The notes beneath the pieces are model-generated. The model made no database searches. It was not told where the DNA came from and saw nothing but the letters and a program-made list of their open reading frames with translations. This document shows, in pieces, positions 42,306-49,558 of a stretch of DNA of 64,000 nucleotides. This DNA comes from Actinocatenispora thailandica (GTDB lineage Bacteria; Actinomycetota; Actinomycetes; Mycobacteriales; Micromonosporaceae): contig NZ_AP023355.1 of assembly GCF_016865425.1 (NCBI RefSeq), positions 1,548,198 to 1,612,197 on the forward strand, given 5' to 3'. How positions within the stretch are numbered: position 1 is the stretch's first letter; each line of letters begins with the position of its first letter. A program made the translations under genes and the position numbers.

Positions 42306-44984
42306 ATGCGCGACCCGGACAGCGAACCGGCCGAGCGGCACCGGCCGTTCCCGCTCACCGACGGGCAGGTGGCCGACCTGCTGGACCGGCGGGCCGGTGC
42401 GGGCGACGCGCCGCGGGTCGGCTACGGCGAGCTGCGATACGCCGAGCTGGACCTCGACCGGCTCGCCGCCGCCTGGCGCGGGCTCGTCGCCGACCACGAC
42501 ATGCTGCGCGTCGCGGTGGAGCGCACCGGCTCGCAGCGGGTGCCGCCGGACGGCGGCGACCTCGACGTGCGGGTGGCCGACGACGGGCTCGCGGCGGTGC
42601 GTGCCGAGTTGGCCGGGGCGGCCCGCGACCCGTACCGTCGGCCGCTCGCCGCGGTGCGCGCGGTGCGCACCCGGGACGGCTGGGTCGTGGCCGTCGCCGT
42701 CGACGCGCTCGCCTGCGACCTGCGCGGCCTGCGCGCGGTGCTGGCGGAGCTGCACCACCGGTACGCCGAGCCGGGCCGGTCGTGGCCGGTGCCGGGCCGC
42801 TCGTTCCGCCAGTGGCACCTGGCGGCGCGGGCCGCCGCGGAGGCCGGCGGGCTGGCCGCCGACCGGGCGTACTGGGCGGCGCTGCTCGACGAGGTGCCGC
42901 CCGCGCCGGAGCTGCCCGCCGCGGCACCCGGCGCGCCGGCCGGCCCGCCCGCGGCGGAGCCGGCCGGTACGGGGGCGCGCGCCGGAATGCCGGGCCGGCG
43001 TCGGGTCGCGCTGGACGCGGGGGAGTGGGCGGCGCTGACCGCGCGGGCGGCGGCGGCCGGCGTCGACCCGGCGTCGGCGGTGCTGTACTCGTACGCCGAG
43101 GTGGTCGGCCGGTGGAGCCGGAACCGGTCGTTCACGCTGACCGTCGTCGGTGTCGGCGACACCCGCGACGGCGACCCGGTCGGCCCGCACGCCGAGCCGG
43201 CGCTGCTCGCCGTGCGGCACGAGCCGGGCGACACGTTCGCCGGGCGTACCCGGCGGCTGGCCGCGACCGTCGCCCACGACGCCGAACACCGGCACTGGTC
43301 GGGTGTCGCGGTGGCCCGGGAACTCGCCGCGCGTACCGGTCGGGCCGGTGGGCCTCCGCCGATCGGCTACACCGACGCGATCGGCGCGGCCCCGTCGCCG
43401 TCCGCCGCGTCCCCGTGCATCGCCGCCCGCATCCCGGGTACCTGGCTCGACTGCCAGGCGCAGGAACACGACGGCGGTCTCGTCGTGCGCTGGGACGCGC
43501 GCGAGGAGTCCTTCGCGCCGGGAGTGCTCGACGACATGGTCGATGCGCACGCGGCGCTGTTGCGCGGGCTGGCCGCCGGCGACGCCGCCTGGCACTCTGT
43601 CACCCCGGTCGGGCTGCCGGCCGCGCAGCGGGCGCGCCGCGCGGCGTACAACGACACGGTGGCGCCGGTGCCGGGTGGCCTGTTGCACGAAGGGGCCGTG
43701 GCGTGGGCGCTGCGCGATCCGGACCGGCCCGCCGTGATCGGCCGGGACGGCACCGTCAGCCACGGTGAGCTGCTGCGCAGGGCGCTCGGAGTCGCCGGGC
43801 GGCTGCGCGACGCCGGGCTGCGTCCGGGCGGGATGGTCGCGGTGGTGATGGAGAAGGGCGTCGAACAGGTCGTGGCCGTGCTCGGCGTGCTGCTGGCCGG
43901 CGGCGCGTACCTGCCCGTCGACGCCTCTCAGCCGGTCGCGCGGCGCGACGTGGTCCTCGCCAACGCCGGCACGGTCGCCGTGCTCACCCAGTCCTGGCTG
44001 CCCGTCCGGCCCTGGCCCGACGGCCTGGCGCCGATCGCGGTCGACCGGGTGCCGCCCGCGCCCGCCGGCACGCCGGTGCCGCCGGCGCGGGCGACGCCGG
44101 CCGACCTGGCGTACGTCATCTACACGTCCGGCTCGGCGGGGCGGCCGAAGGGTGTGATGATCGATCACCGGGGCGCGGTGAACACCGTGACCGACATGAA
44201 CACCCGGTTCGGCATCGGGCCGGACGACCGGGTGATCGCGCTGGCGAGCCTCGGCTTCGACCTGTCGGTGTGGGACATCTTCGGCACGCTCGCCGCCGGC
44301 GGCGCGCTGGTGCTGCCGGATCCGGCCGCGCCGGCCGATCCCGAGCACTGGGCCGGGCTGATCGCCGAGCACGGCGTCACCGTGTGGAACTCGGTGCCGG
44401 CGCAGCTGCAACTGCTGGTCGACCACCTGGAATCGGTGCCGGACCGACGGGTCGGCACGATGCGGCTCGCGTGGCTGTCCGGCGACTGGATCCCGGTCAC
44501 GCTGCCCGACCGCGCGCGGGCCGTGCTGCCCGGGCTGTCGGTGGTCAGCCTCGGCGGCGCGACCGAGGCGTCGATCTGGTCGATCCACCATCCCGTCGGC
44601 GAGGTGGAACCCGGCTGGTCGAGCATCCCGTACGGCCGGCCGCTGACGAACCAGACGTTCCACGTGCTCGACGACGACCTGGCCGACCGGCCGGAGTGGG
44701 TCGCCGGCGAGCTGTACATCGGCGGGGTCGGCGTGGCCCGCGGTTACCAGGGAGACGCCGGTCGCACCGCCGAACACTTCCTGGTCGACGCCGGCACCGG
44801 CCGCCGGCTGTACCGGACCGGTGACCTGGGGCGGTTCCTGCCGTCCGGGGTCATCGAGTTCCTCGGCCGGGAGGACACCCAGGTGAAGATCCACGGCCAC
44901 CGCATCGAACTGGCCGAGGTGGAGCGGGCGCTGCTCGCCGACCCGACCGTGGGCGCGGCAGTGGTGACCGTGGACGGGCGGTGA
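42306..44984 (+). CDS. Free-standing Cy-A NRPS protein, truncated after A8, no T domain
   Basis: This is an 892-residue protein with GGAAGGA upstream of ATG 42306. Residues 1 to about 430 look like a heterocyclization (Cy) domain: start FPLTDGQVADLL, the Cy motif D-A-L-A-C-D (Asp133 and Asp138; the usual DxxxxD), ARDPYRRPL, and IPGTWLDCQ followed by SFAPGVLDDM near the end. A normal C domain would have HHxxxDG instead. The adenylation part has TSGSAGRPKG, FDLSVWDIF, LSGDWIP and GGATEASIW, giving code DLWNWSLI.., close to cysteine codes of thiazoline synthetases (DLYNLSLIWK type). It ends at GHRIELAEVERAL...VVTVDGR, so the A10 motif with the catalytic lysine and any carrier domain are missing. 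It sits 29 nt after hpgT. Possible roles are trans-supply for the A-less module, a regulatory or non-catalytic partner, or a decaying relic. Confidence 0.9.
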   Translation: MRDPDSEPAERHRPFPLTDGQVADLLDRRAGAGDAPRVGYGELRYAELDLDRLAAAWRGLVADHDMLRVAVERTGSQRVPPDGGDLDVRVADDGLAAVRAELAGAARDPYRRPLAAVRAVRTRDGWVVAVAVDALACDLRGLRAVLAELHHRYAEPGRSWPVPGRSFRQWHLAARAAAEAGGLAADRAYWAALLDEVPPAPELPAAAPGAPAGPPAAEPAGTGARAGMPGRRRVALDAGEWAALTARAAAAGVDPASAVLYSYAEVVGRWSRNRSFTLTVVGVGDTRDGDPVGPHAEPALLAVRHEPGDTFAGRTRRLAATVAHDAEHRHWSGVAVARELAARTGRAGGPPPIGYTDAIGAAPSPSAASPCIAARIPGTWLDCQAQEHDGGLVVRWDAREESFAPGVLDDMVDAHAALLRGLAAGDAAWHSVTPVGLPAAQRARRAAYNDTVAPVPGGLLHEGAVAWALRDPDRPAVIGRDGTVSHGELLRRALGVAGRLRDAGLRPGGMVAVVMEKGVEQVVAVLGVLLAGGAYLPVDASQPVARRDVVLANAGTVAVLTQSWLPVRPWPDGLAPIAVDRVPPAPAGTPVPPARATPADLAYVIYTSGSAGRPKGVMIDHRGAVNTVTDMNTRFGIGPDDRVIALASLGFDLSVWDIFGTLAAGGALVLPDPAAPADPEHWAGLIAEHGVTVWNSVPAQLQLLVDHLESVPDRRVGTMRLAWLSGDWIPVTLPDRARAVLPGLSVVSLGGATEASIWSIHHPVGEVEPGWSSIPYGRPLTNQTFHVLDDDLADRPEWVAGELYIGGVGVARGYQGDAGRTAEHFLVDAGTGRRLYRTGDLGRFLPSGVIEFLGREDTQVKIHGHRIELAEVERALLADPTVGAAVVTVDGR

Positions 44985-44991
44985 GCGGGCG

Positions 44992-46272
44992 TCAGCGGAC
45001 GCCGTCGTACGCGCTGTCGAGCCGCCGGAGGAACGCCGGGTCGGCGACCCGTCCCGCCTCCGCGGTGAGCACCGGGGCCGGCACCGCGTCGGCGTGTGCC
45101 CGCAGCCGTCCGCCGCCGGTGACGTTGAGCAGGACGGTCGCGTCCGGCGGGACGCGCCGCGCCCGGACGGCCTGCTGCAGGCAGGCCACCGCCACCGCGG
45201 CGGCCGGCTCGATGTCCACACCTTCGAGTCGCCGGAACGCCTCGCCCGCGGCGTGCGCCGCGGCCCCGTCGGCGACGAGCATGTCGCCACCGCTGGCGCT
45301 CAGGCAGTCCCGGACACCGCCGCGGACCGCGTACGGCGGGCGGCGGTTGGTCAGCTCGGCGGCGAACACCGGCGGTACCGCCGCGACCGGGCCCTTCGGT
45401 CGCCGGTGCCAGGCGTCGTACAGCGGGGCGAACGCCGCGTTCTGGCCGAGCATCAGCCGGGGTGTGCGGCTCGCGACTCCCGCCCGGACGAGGCGCTGGG
45501 CCGTCTCGTGCACGCCGATCGCGCCGGCGCCGCTGCCGACCGCCTGGAAATAGAACTCCGGCAGCTCGCCGATCTCGTCGAACGCCGCGAGCAGAACGGT
45601 ACCGAGACCGGCGCGGCGGGCAATGTTGCGCGTGCCGCCCTCCGACACGCCGCCGATCATCGCGACCAGTGACTCGCCGAATGCGATCGTGTCCGCATAA
45701 TCGGCCCCGTTCAGAGCGACCATCGTCACACACGGATCCAGCGGTTCGGCAAAGCGAAGGTGTCCGACGCCGCGCACCGGGACGACGACGACACACCGAA
45801 CGCGTCGCCGGGAGGCCAGCAGCGCGAATGCCGCGGCCGTGTTTCCGGCGGACGACACCACCAGCGGCGGCGGGTCGGCCGGCAGCCGGCCCAGCACGCA
45901 GTACGCCTCAAGCTCCTTGAACGTCGCCGTCGCCATGCCGCCGGAACGCTCCGGCCAGTACCCGTTGAACGCCACCCACAGCCGGCGCAGGCCGAGCTCG
46001 CCGGCCAGCGCGGTACTGCGGTAGACGACCGTGCCGGACGCATTCGGCACGTCACGCCGAACTGGCAGCCACGACCGGTAGCGGAACGGTCCCGGGTCCG
46101 GCCCCGCCGGCACCGCTCGGCTGGCCGGATCGACCTGCAGCAACGCCGGCTCGTGCCGGCTCGGGCAGTCGAGGATCAGGCCGTCGTCGACGCTGCGCCA
46201 CGAGCAGACCGGGCAGACGACGTGATAGGCGGGGTCGTGCGCACGACCCCGCGGCCCGGCGGCTGGTTCCAC
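44992..46272 (-). CDS. Cysteate synthase / threonine synthase-like PLP enzyme
   Basis: This is a 426-residue fold-type II PLP enzyme. The N-terminus has a zinc-ribbon-like CPVCSW...LDCP stretch (YHVVCPVC), as in the cysteate-synthase branch of the threonine-synthase family. The PLP lysine is in TATFKELEAY (Lys119), and VVSSAGNTAAAFA is the phosphate/substrate loop. Threonine synthase uses phosphohomoserine; cysteate synthase uses phosphoserine and sulfite. The substrate here cannot be told from sequence by eye. The GTG start at 46272 has AAGGGGG just upstream, and similarity begins there; the frame stays open farther upstream without family resemblance. Its stop faces that of the Cy-A gene with 7 nt between. 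It may supply a non-protein amino acid to the NRPS, but the opposite strand makes membership in the locus less certain. Confidence 0.8.
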   Translation of the reverse strand: MEPAAGPRGRAHDPAYHVVCPVCSWRSVDDGLILDCPSRHEPALLQVDPASRAVPAGPDPGPFRYRSWLPVRRDVPNASGTVVYRSTALAGELGLRRLWVAFNGYWPERSGGMATATFKELEAYCVLGRLPADPPPLVVSSAGNTAAAFALLASRRRVRCVVVVPVRGVGHLRFAEPLDPCVTMVALNGADYADTIAFGESLVAMIGGVSEGGTRNIARRAGLGTVLLAAFDEIGELPEFYFQAVGSGAGAIGVHETAQRLVRAGVASRTPRLMLGQNAAFAPLYDAWHRRPKGPVAAVPPVFAAELTNRRPPYAVRGGVRDCLSASGGDMLVADGAAAHAAGEAFRRLEGVDIEPAAAVAVACLQQAVRARRVPPDATVLLNVTGGGRLRAHADAVPAPVLTAEAGRVADPAFLRRLDSAYDGVR

Positions 46273-46519
46273 GCTGCCCCCTTGGGATTTCTCGCGGCTG
46301 CTTCCACAGCACTCCGGTTGTTCGCGGGAGAAACGCCGAACGGCCGCGCGACCGGGAGTGGCGGGTGTGTCCGGGCCGCGACGCCTGATGCCGCGCCGAG
46401 AATAACGCACGGATCGTCGCCGACCGCGAAGGTTGCGCCGTATCACCATCGGGAACCGATTCCGTGGGCCGGACAACCTCGCATTTGATCGCCAACGCCG
46501 AGCTGCGCGCGCTCGTCGA
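46273..46519. other. Intergenic region upstream of the PLP enzyme
   Basis: These 247 bases separate the - strand PLP enzyme from the 3' end of the membrane-protein gene. It is slightly less GC-rich than the genes. It should hold the PLP-gene promoter, but I see no clear -35/-10 pair or repeat. Confidence 0.4.
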
Positions 46520-47140
46520 TCACGTGCTGCGGGCGGCGGCTCCTCCGTCCGCACCCTGACCCGGGTGCCGTGGCCCCGGGGCGCGCCGCGGCGCGGCCGA
46601 CGACGACGTGGGCCGCGCGGCGAGCCAGGCGGATCTGCGCAGTGCGGCGGCGAACCGGCGGACCGCGTTGCGGTTGTCCCGGTCCGCCGCGGCGGCCACG
46701 ATCAGCACCAGCGGCACGAGCATGATGCCAGCGCCGATGACGATCTCGCCGATGTCACCGGCCCGGCTGTAGGCGTCCGAGCGGATCGTCGCGGTCGCGG
46801 GTCGGCCAGGCACGTAGTGGACGCGCACGACGTCGCCGACGTGTTCCCCGCCGGCCTGCCAGTATTCGTAGGTGCCCGCCGGTGTCGTGTAGCGGACCCG
46901 GACCCACCGCGTGTTGCTCTGCGGCCCCCGATCCCTGCGCGTTGCCACGATGGTCCCGGGCACGGTGCGCCCGCGCGCGGCGATCACGGCGGCGTCGTGC
47001 AGCCGGTGCCGGCCATCCAGGACGCACCAGTATCCGAACCCGGCGAGCAGCGCGAACAGCGCGGCCATGAGGGCGAGTTTCGCGCCGATGTTGACGCGGG
47101 CGCCGAACCGGCGCAGCCCGACCTGTCCGCCGCTTCCCAT
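46520..47140 (-). CDS. DUF3592-like membrane protein
   Basis: This 206-residue protein has two predicted membrane segments, about residues 19-40 (AKLALMAALFALLAGFGYW) and 134-157 (GEIVIGAGIMLVPLVLIVA), on either side of an extracytoplasmic beta-rich part. That part contains RTVPGTIVATRR, WVRVRYTTPAGTYEYW and VRVHYVPGRPATATI, the pattern of DUF3592 proteins. The biochemical role of this family is unknown. The C-terminal 50 residues are basic, Ala/Arg-rich and probably disordered. The start ATG is at 47140-47138. It is transcribed towards the PLP enzyme but 247 nt away, so probably not part of the NRPS locus. Confidence 0.75.
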   Translation of the reverse strand: MGSGGQVGLRRFGARVNIGAKLALMAALFALLAGFGYWCVLDGRHRLHDAAVIAARGRTVPGTIVATRRDRGPQSNTRWVRVRYTTPAGTYEYWQAGGEHVGDVVRVHYVPGRPATATIRSDAYSRAGDIGEIVIGAGIMLVPLVLIVAAAADRDNRNAVRRFAAALRRSAWLAARPTSSSAAPRRAPGPRHPGQGADGGAAARST

Positions 47141-47236
47141 CCGGTCAGTTCAGCACATGGCAGCGGCGAGAACAAGACAGAACGGGACGGCCGGCGCGGC
47201 GGGGTCGATTCCGCCGCGCCGACGGTGTGGCGGCGG

Positions 47237-47872
47237 TCAGGTGAGCAGGGCGTCGCGGGCGGCGTGTGCCGCCACGCGCGCGAACCCGGCCAGCTCGTCG
47301 TCGGTGGGTTCCTCGCCGAGGATGTACCACCGGTGGTAGATCGGCGCGGCCAGGGTGTTGATCACCTTTCCGGCGTCGGTGTCGGCGGGGACGTCGCCGC
47401 GCTCGACCGCCCGTTCGGCGATGATCTTCGTGTCCTCCACGCGCCGGTTGATGATCTGCGCCAGCGTCCGCCGGGCCGTCGGTGAGTGCACCCCGGCGGC
47501 GACCAGCGTGCTCTGCACCACGCCGTCGCGCGGGTTGCTCATCACGTCGAGGATCACCCGCCCGAGCAGCGTGAGGTCGCGTTCCAGGTCGCCGGTGTCG
47601 GGCAGGGCGCCGACAGGTTCGGCGACGAGCGTCCCGGCGAGGTCGAGGATCACGCCGTCGCGGTTGCCCCAGCGCCGGTAGATGGTCGACGCGGCGACCC
47701 CGGACCGGGTCGCGATGTCCTGGACGCAGGTTGCGGCGTACCCGTGCTCGGCGAGCAGACCGAGGGCGGCGTCGAGGACGGCCTCGCGGTTGCGCGCGGT
47801 GCGCCCGCCCGGGCGGGCGGTCCCTGGCGGGGGATCTGCATCACCGACATCCAAATGAGAATGTTCTTGCAT
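47237..47872 (-). CDS. TetR-family transcriptional regulator
   Basis: This is a 211-residue repressor-type protein. The N-terminal helix-turn-helix is clear: REAVLDAALGLLAEHGYAAT, then IATRSGVAASTIYRRWGNRDGVI. The C-terminal part resembles the TetR_C_16/AcrR ligand domain and includes a WYILGEEPTDDEL segment. I chose ATG 47872 because GGAGGT lies 5 nt upstream; the frame is open 21 codons farther but without an SD sequence. It is divergent from the 14-TM exporter gene at 47947 and shares a 74-bp intergenic region with an inverted repeat, so it most likely represses that exporter and itself. Confidence 0.92.
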   Translation of the reverse strand: MQEHSHLDVGDADPPPGTARPGGRTARNREAVLDAALGLLAEHGYAATCVQDIATRSGVAASTIYRRWGNRDGVILDLAGTLVAEPVGALPDTGDLERDLTLLGRVILDVMSNPRDGVVQSTLVAAGVHSPTARRTLAQIINRRVEDTKIIAERAVERGDVPADTDAGKVINTLAAPIYHRWYILGEEPTDDELAGFARVAAHAARDALLT

Positions 47873-47901
47873 TAGCACCTCCGGTCGTGACACGCTCCTG
47901 A

Positions 47902-47930
47902 TACTAACGCAAATCATCTCTCGTTTAGTA
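47902..47930. promoter_or_regulatory. Putative TetR operator (inverted repeat)
   Basis: The arms are TACTAACG (47902-47909) and CGTTTAGTA (47922-47930), separated by 12 bases; one arm carries one extra T. They are centred between the divergent TetR and exporter starts. Position and symmetry fit autorepression and control of the exporter. Confidence 0.55.
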
Positions 47931-47946
47931 CCCATGGAGGTCTGTG

Positions 47947-49398
47947 ATGACCCCGTACCCGAAGCGGTGGCGGATGCTCCCCACGCTGCTCGCCGCGCTG
48001 TTCATGGCCCAGTTCGACCTCTACGTCGTGAACGTCGCCGGGCCGACGCTCCAGCGCGAGCTCCACGTCGGGCAGGCCGCGCTGGAGCTCGTCGTCGCCG
48101 GCTACGGCTTCACGTACGCCAGCGGCCTGATCACCGGCGGGCGGCTCGGCGACCTGCTCGGCACCCGGCGGATGTTCCTGTTCGGCACGCTCGCCTTCAC
48201 CGCGGCGTCGCTGCTGTGCGGGCTGGCCCAGTCGCCCGGCGAGCTCGTGGCCGCGCGGCTGGTGCAGGGGCTCACCGGGGCCGCCATGGTCCCGCAGGTC
48301 CTGGCGACGATCACGGCGGTGTTCCCCTCGCAGGAACGACCCCGGGCGCTTGCCTGGTTCGGCGTGACGATCGGCGTCGGGTCGGTCGCTGGGCAGGTCC
48401 TCGGCGGGCTGCTGCTCCAGTTCGACATCGCCGGGCTCGGCTGGCGGGTGATCTTCCTCGCCAACGTGCCGATCGGGCTGGCCGCCGCGGTGGCCGCCGC
48501 CAAGCTGATGCCGCGCGTCACGCCGGCCCGCAAGGCCGGCCTCGACCCGGTCGGTGTGATCGGCCTGTCGGCCAGCCTTGCCCTTGCCCTCGCGCCGCTG
48601 GCCCTCGGCCGCACCGAGGGCTGGCCGCTGTGGACCTGGATCAGCCTCGCCGCGTCGGTGCCCGTGATGGTGGCGACGCTGCTGTGGGAACGCCGGCTGA
48701 GCCGGCGCGGCCGTCAGCCCGTGCTCGACCTCGGCCTGTTCGCCGACACCGCGTTCTCCCGCGGGCTCGTCGTCACGCTGACCCTGTACTCCGGGTACTT
48801 CGGCTTCACGTTCGCGCTCAGCGTGTTCATGCAGGCCGGGCTCGGTCTCACCCCGCTGGAGGCCGGGCTGACGTTCATGCCGCTGGGGCTGGCGTTTGCC
48901 GTCGCGTCGATCCGGGCGCAGAAGATCGCCACGAAGGTCGGGCCGCGGCTGATCACGATCGGCCTGTCGATCAGCGTGGTCAGCTACGGCGTACTGGTGG
49001 CCGTGCTGCAGCTGTCCGGCACGCACGCCTCCGCGGTGTGCATCGTCGTGCCGATGATGCTGGTCGGGTTCGGCAACGGGCTGGCGATCCCGCTGCTGTT
49101 CGGAACGGTGCTCGGCAAGATCAACACTGGCCGTGCGGGCATCGCGTCCGGCGTGCTCACCACGACGCAGCAGTTCGCGTCCGCGGCGGGGGTCACCGGC
49201 CTCGGCTCCATCTTCTTCGCCCTGCTCGGCAGCGGACACGGGAAGCTCGGGTACACCTCGTCGATGGAGTGGGTCCTCGGGATCGCGCTGGTCCTCACGC
49301 TCGTCGCGGCCCTGGTCATCCACACCCTCGCGCGTAGCTCCCGGGCCGTCCGGCAGCAGGCCCCGACGCCGGCACGCACACCCGCGTTGACGAAGTAG
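47947..49398 (+). CDS. MFS drug exporter, DHA2 (14-TM) family
   Basis: This 483-residue integral membrane protein has QacA/EmrB-type features: FMAQFDLYVVNVAGPTLQREL in TM1, AGYGFTYASGLITGGRLGDLLGTRR (motif A after TM2), then LAQSPGELVAARLVQGLTGAAMVPQVLATI. Hydrophobic segments continue to a last helix near ALVLTLVAALVIHTLA. It uses the proton gradient to export small molecules. I chose ATG 47947 over the adjacent GTG because GGAGG ends at 47940, six nt before it. The divergent TetR gene probably controls it. It may export the NRPS product, but it could equally be a housekeeping efflux pump. Confidence 0.93.
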   Translation: MTPYPKRWRMLPTLLAALFMAQFDLYVVNVAGPTLQRELHVGQAALELVVAGYGFTYASGLITGGRLGDLLGTRRMFLFGTLAFTAASLLCGLAQSPGELVAARLVQGLTGAAMVPQVLATITAVFPSQERPRALAWFGVTIGVGSVAGQVLGGLLLQFDIAGLGWRVIFLANVPIGLAAAVAAAKLMPRVTPARKAGLDPVGVIGLSASLALALAPLALGRTEGWPLWTWISLAASVPVMVATLLWERRLSRRGRQPVLDLGLFADTAFSRGLVVTLTLYSGYFGFTFALSVFMQAGLGLTPLEAGLTFMPLGLAFAVASIRAQKIATKVGPRLITIGLSISVVSYGVLVAVLQLSGTHASAVCIVVPMMLVGFGNGLAIPLLFGTVLGKINTGRAGIASGVLTTTQQFASAAGVTGLGSIFFALLGSGHGKLGYTSSMEWVLGIALVLTLVAALVIHTLARSSRAVRQQAPTPARTPALTK

Positions 49399-49444
49399 CC
49401 ACTGTGGAGCAGTCCGGTCCCGGCCGGAGCGTTGTGCGACACGA

Positions 49445-49479
49445 GATCATCCCCACCGGGCGCACCGGCGGGGATGATC
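49445..49479. terminator. Strong hairpin, probable bidirectional terminator
   Basis: A perfect 10-bp stem, GATCATCCCC with GGGGATGATC, encloses a 15-base loop that can pair further (CCGG with CCGG). It lies 46 bp after the exporter stop, between convergent genes. No T-run follows, which is usual for actinomycete terminators. Confidence 0.6.
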
Positions 49480-49514
49480 GACGTCGGGTCCGGCCGGGCG
49501 CTGGCGATGACCGG

Positions 49515-49539
49515 GTGCCGGGTGCTCGACACCCGGCAC
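49515..49539. terminator. Second perfect hairpin in the convergent gap
   Basis: The arms GTGCCGGGTG (49515-49524) and CACCCGGCAC (49530-49539) form a 10-bp stem with a five-base loop. It is 20 bp before the end of the regulator pseudogene and probably terminates - strand transcription, or backs up the first hairpin. Confidence 0.55.
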
Positions 49540-49558
49540 TGCGCCGGTGCCGGAAGGC

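Noticed and set aside
2-44984. Calling this the ramoplanin, enduracidin or feglymycin cluster
   Set aside because: Residue order, two N-methyl-Thr modules, the Asp-like last module and the Cy-A protein do not fit any of these.
46273-46554. N-terminal extension of the PLP enzyme to the upstream ATG
   Set aside because: The extension is Arg-rich, without family similarity. GTG 46272 with AAGGGGG precedes the zinc-ribbon start.
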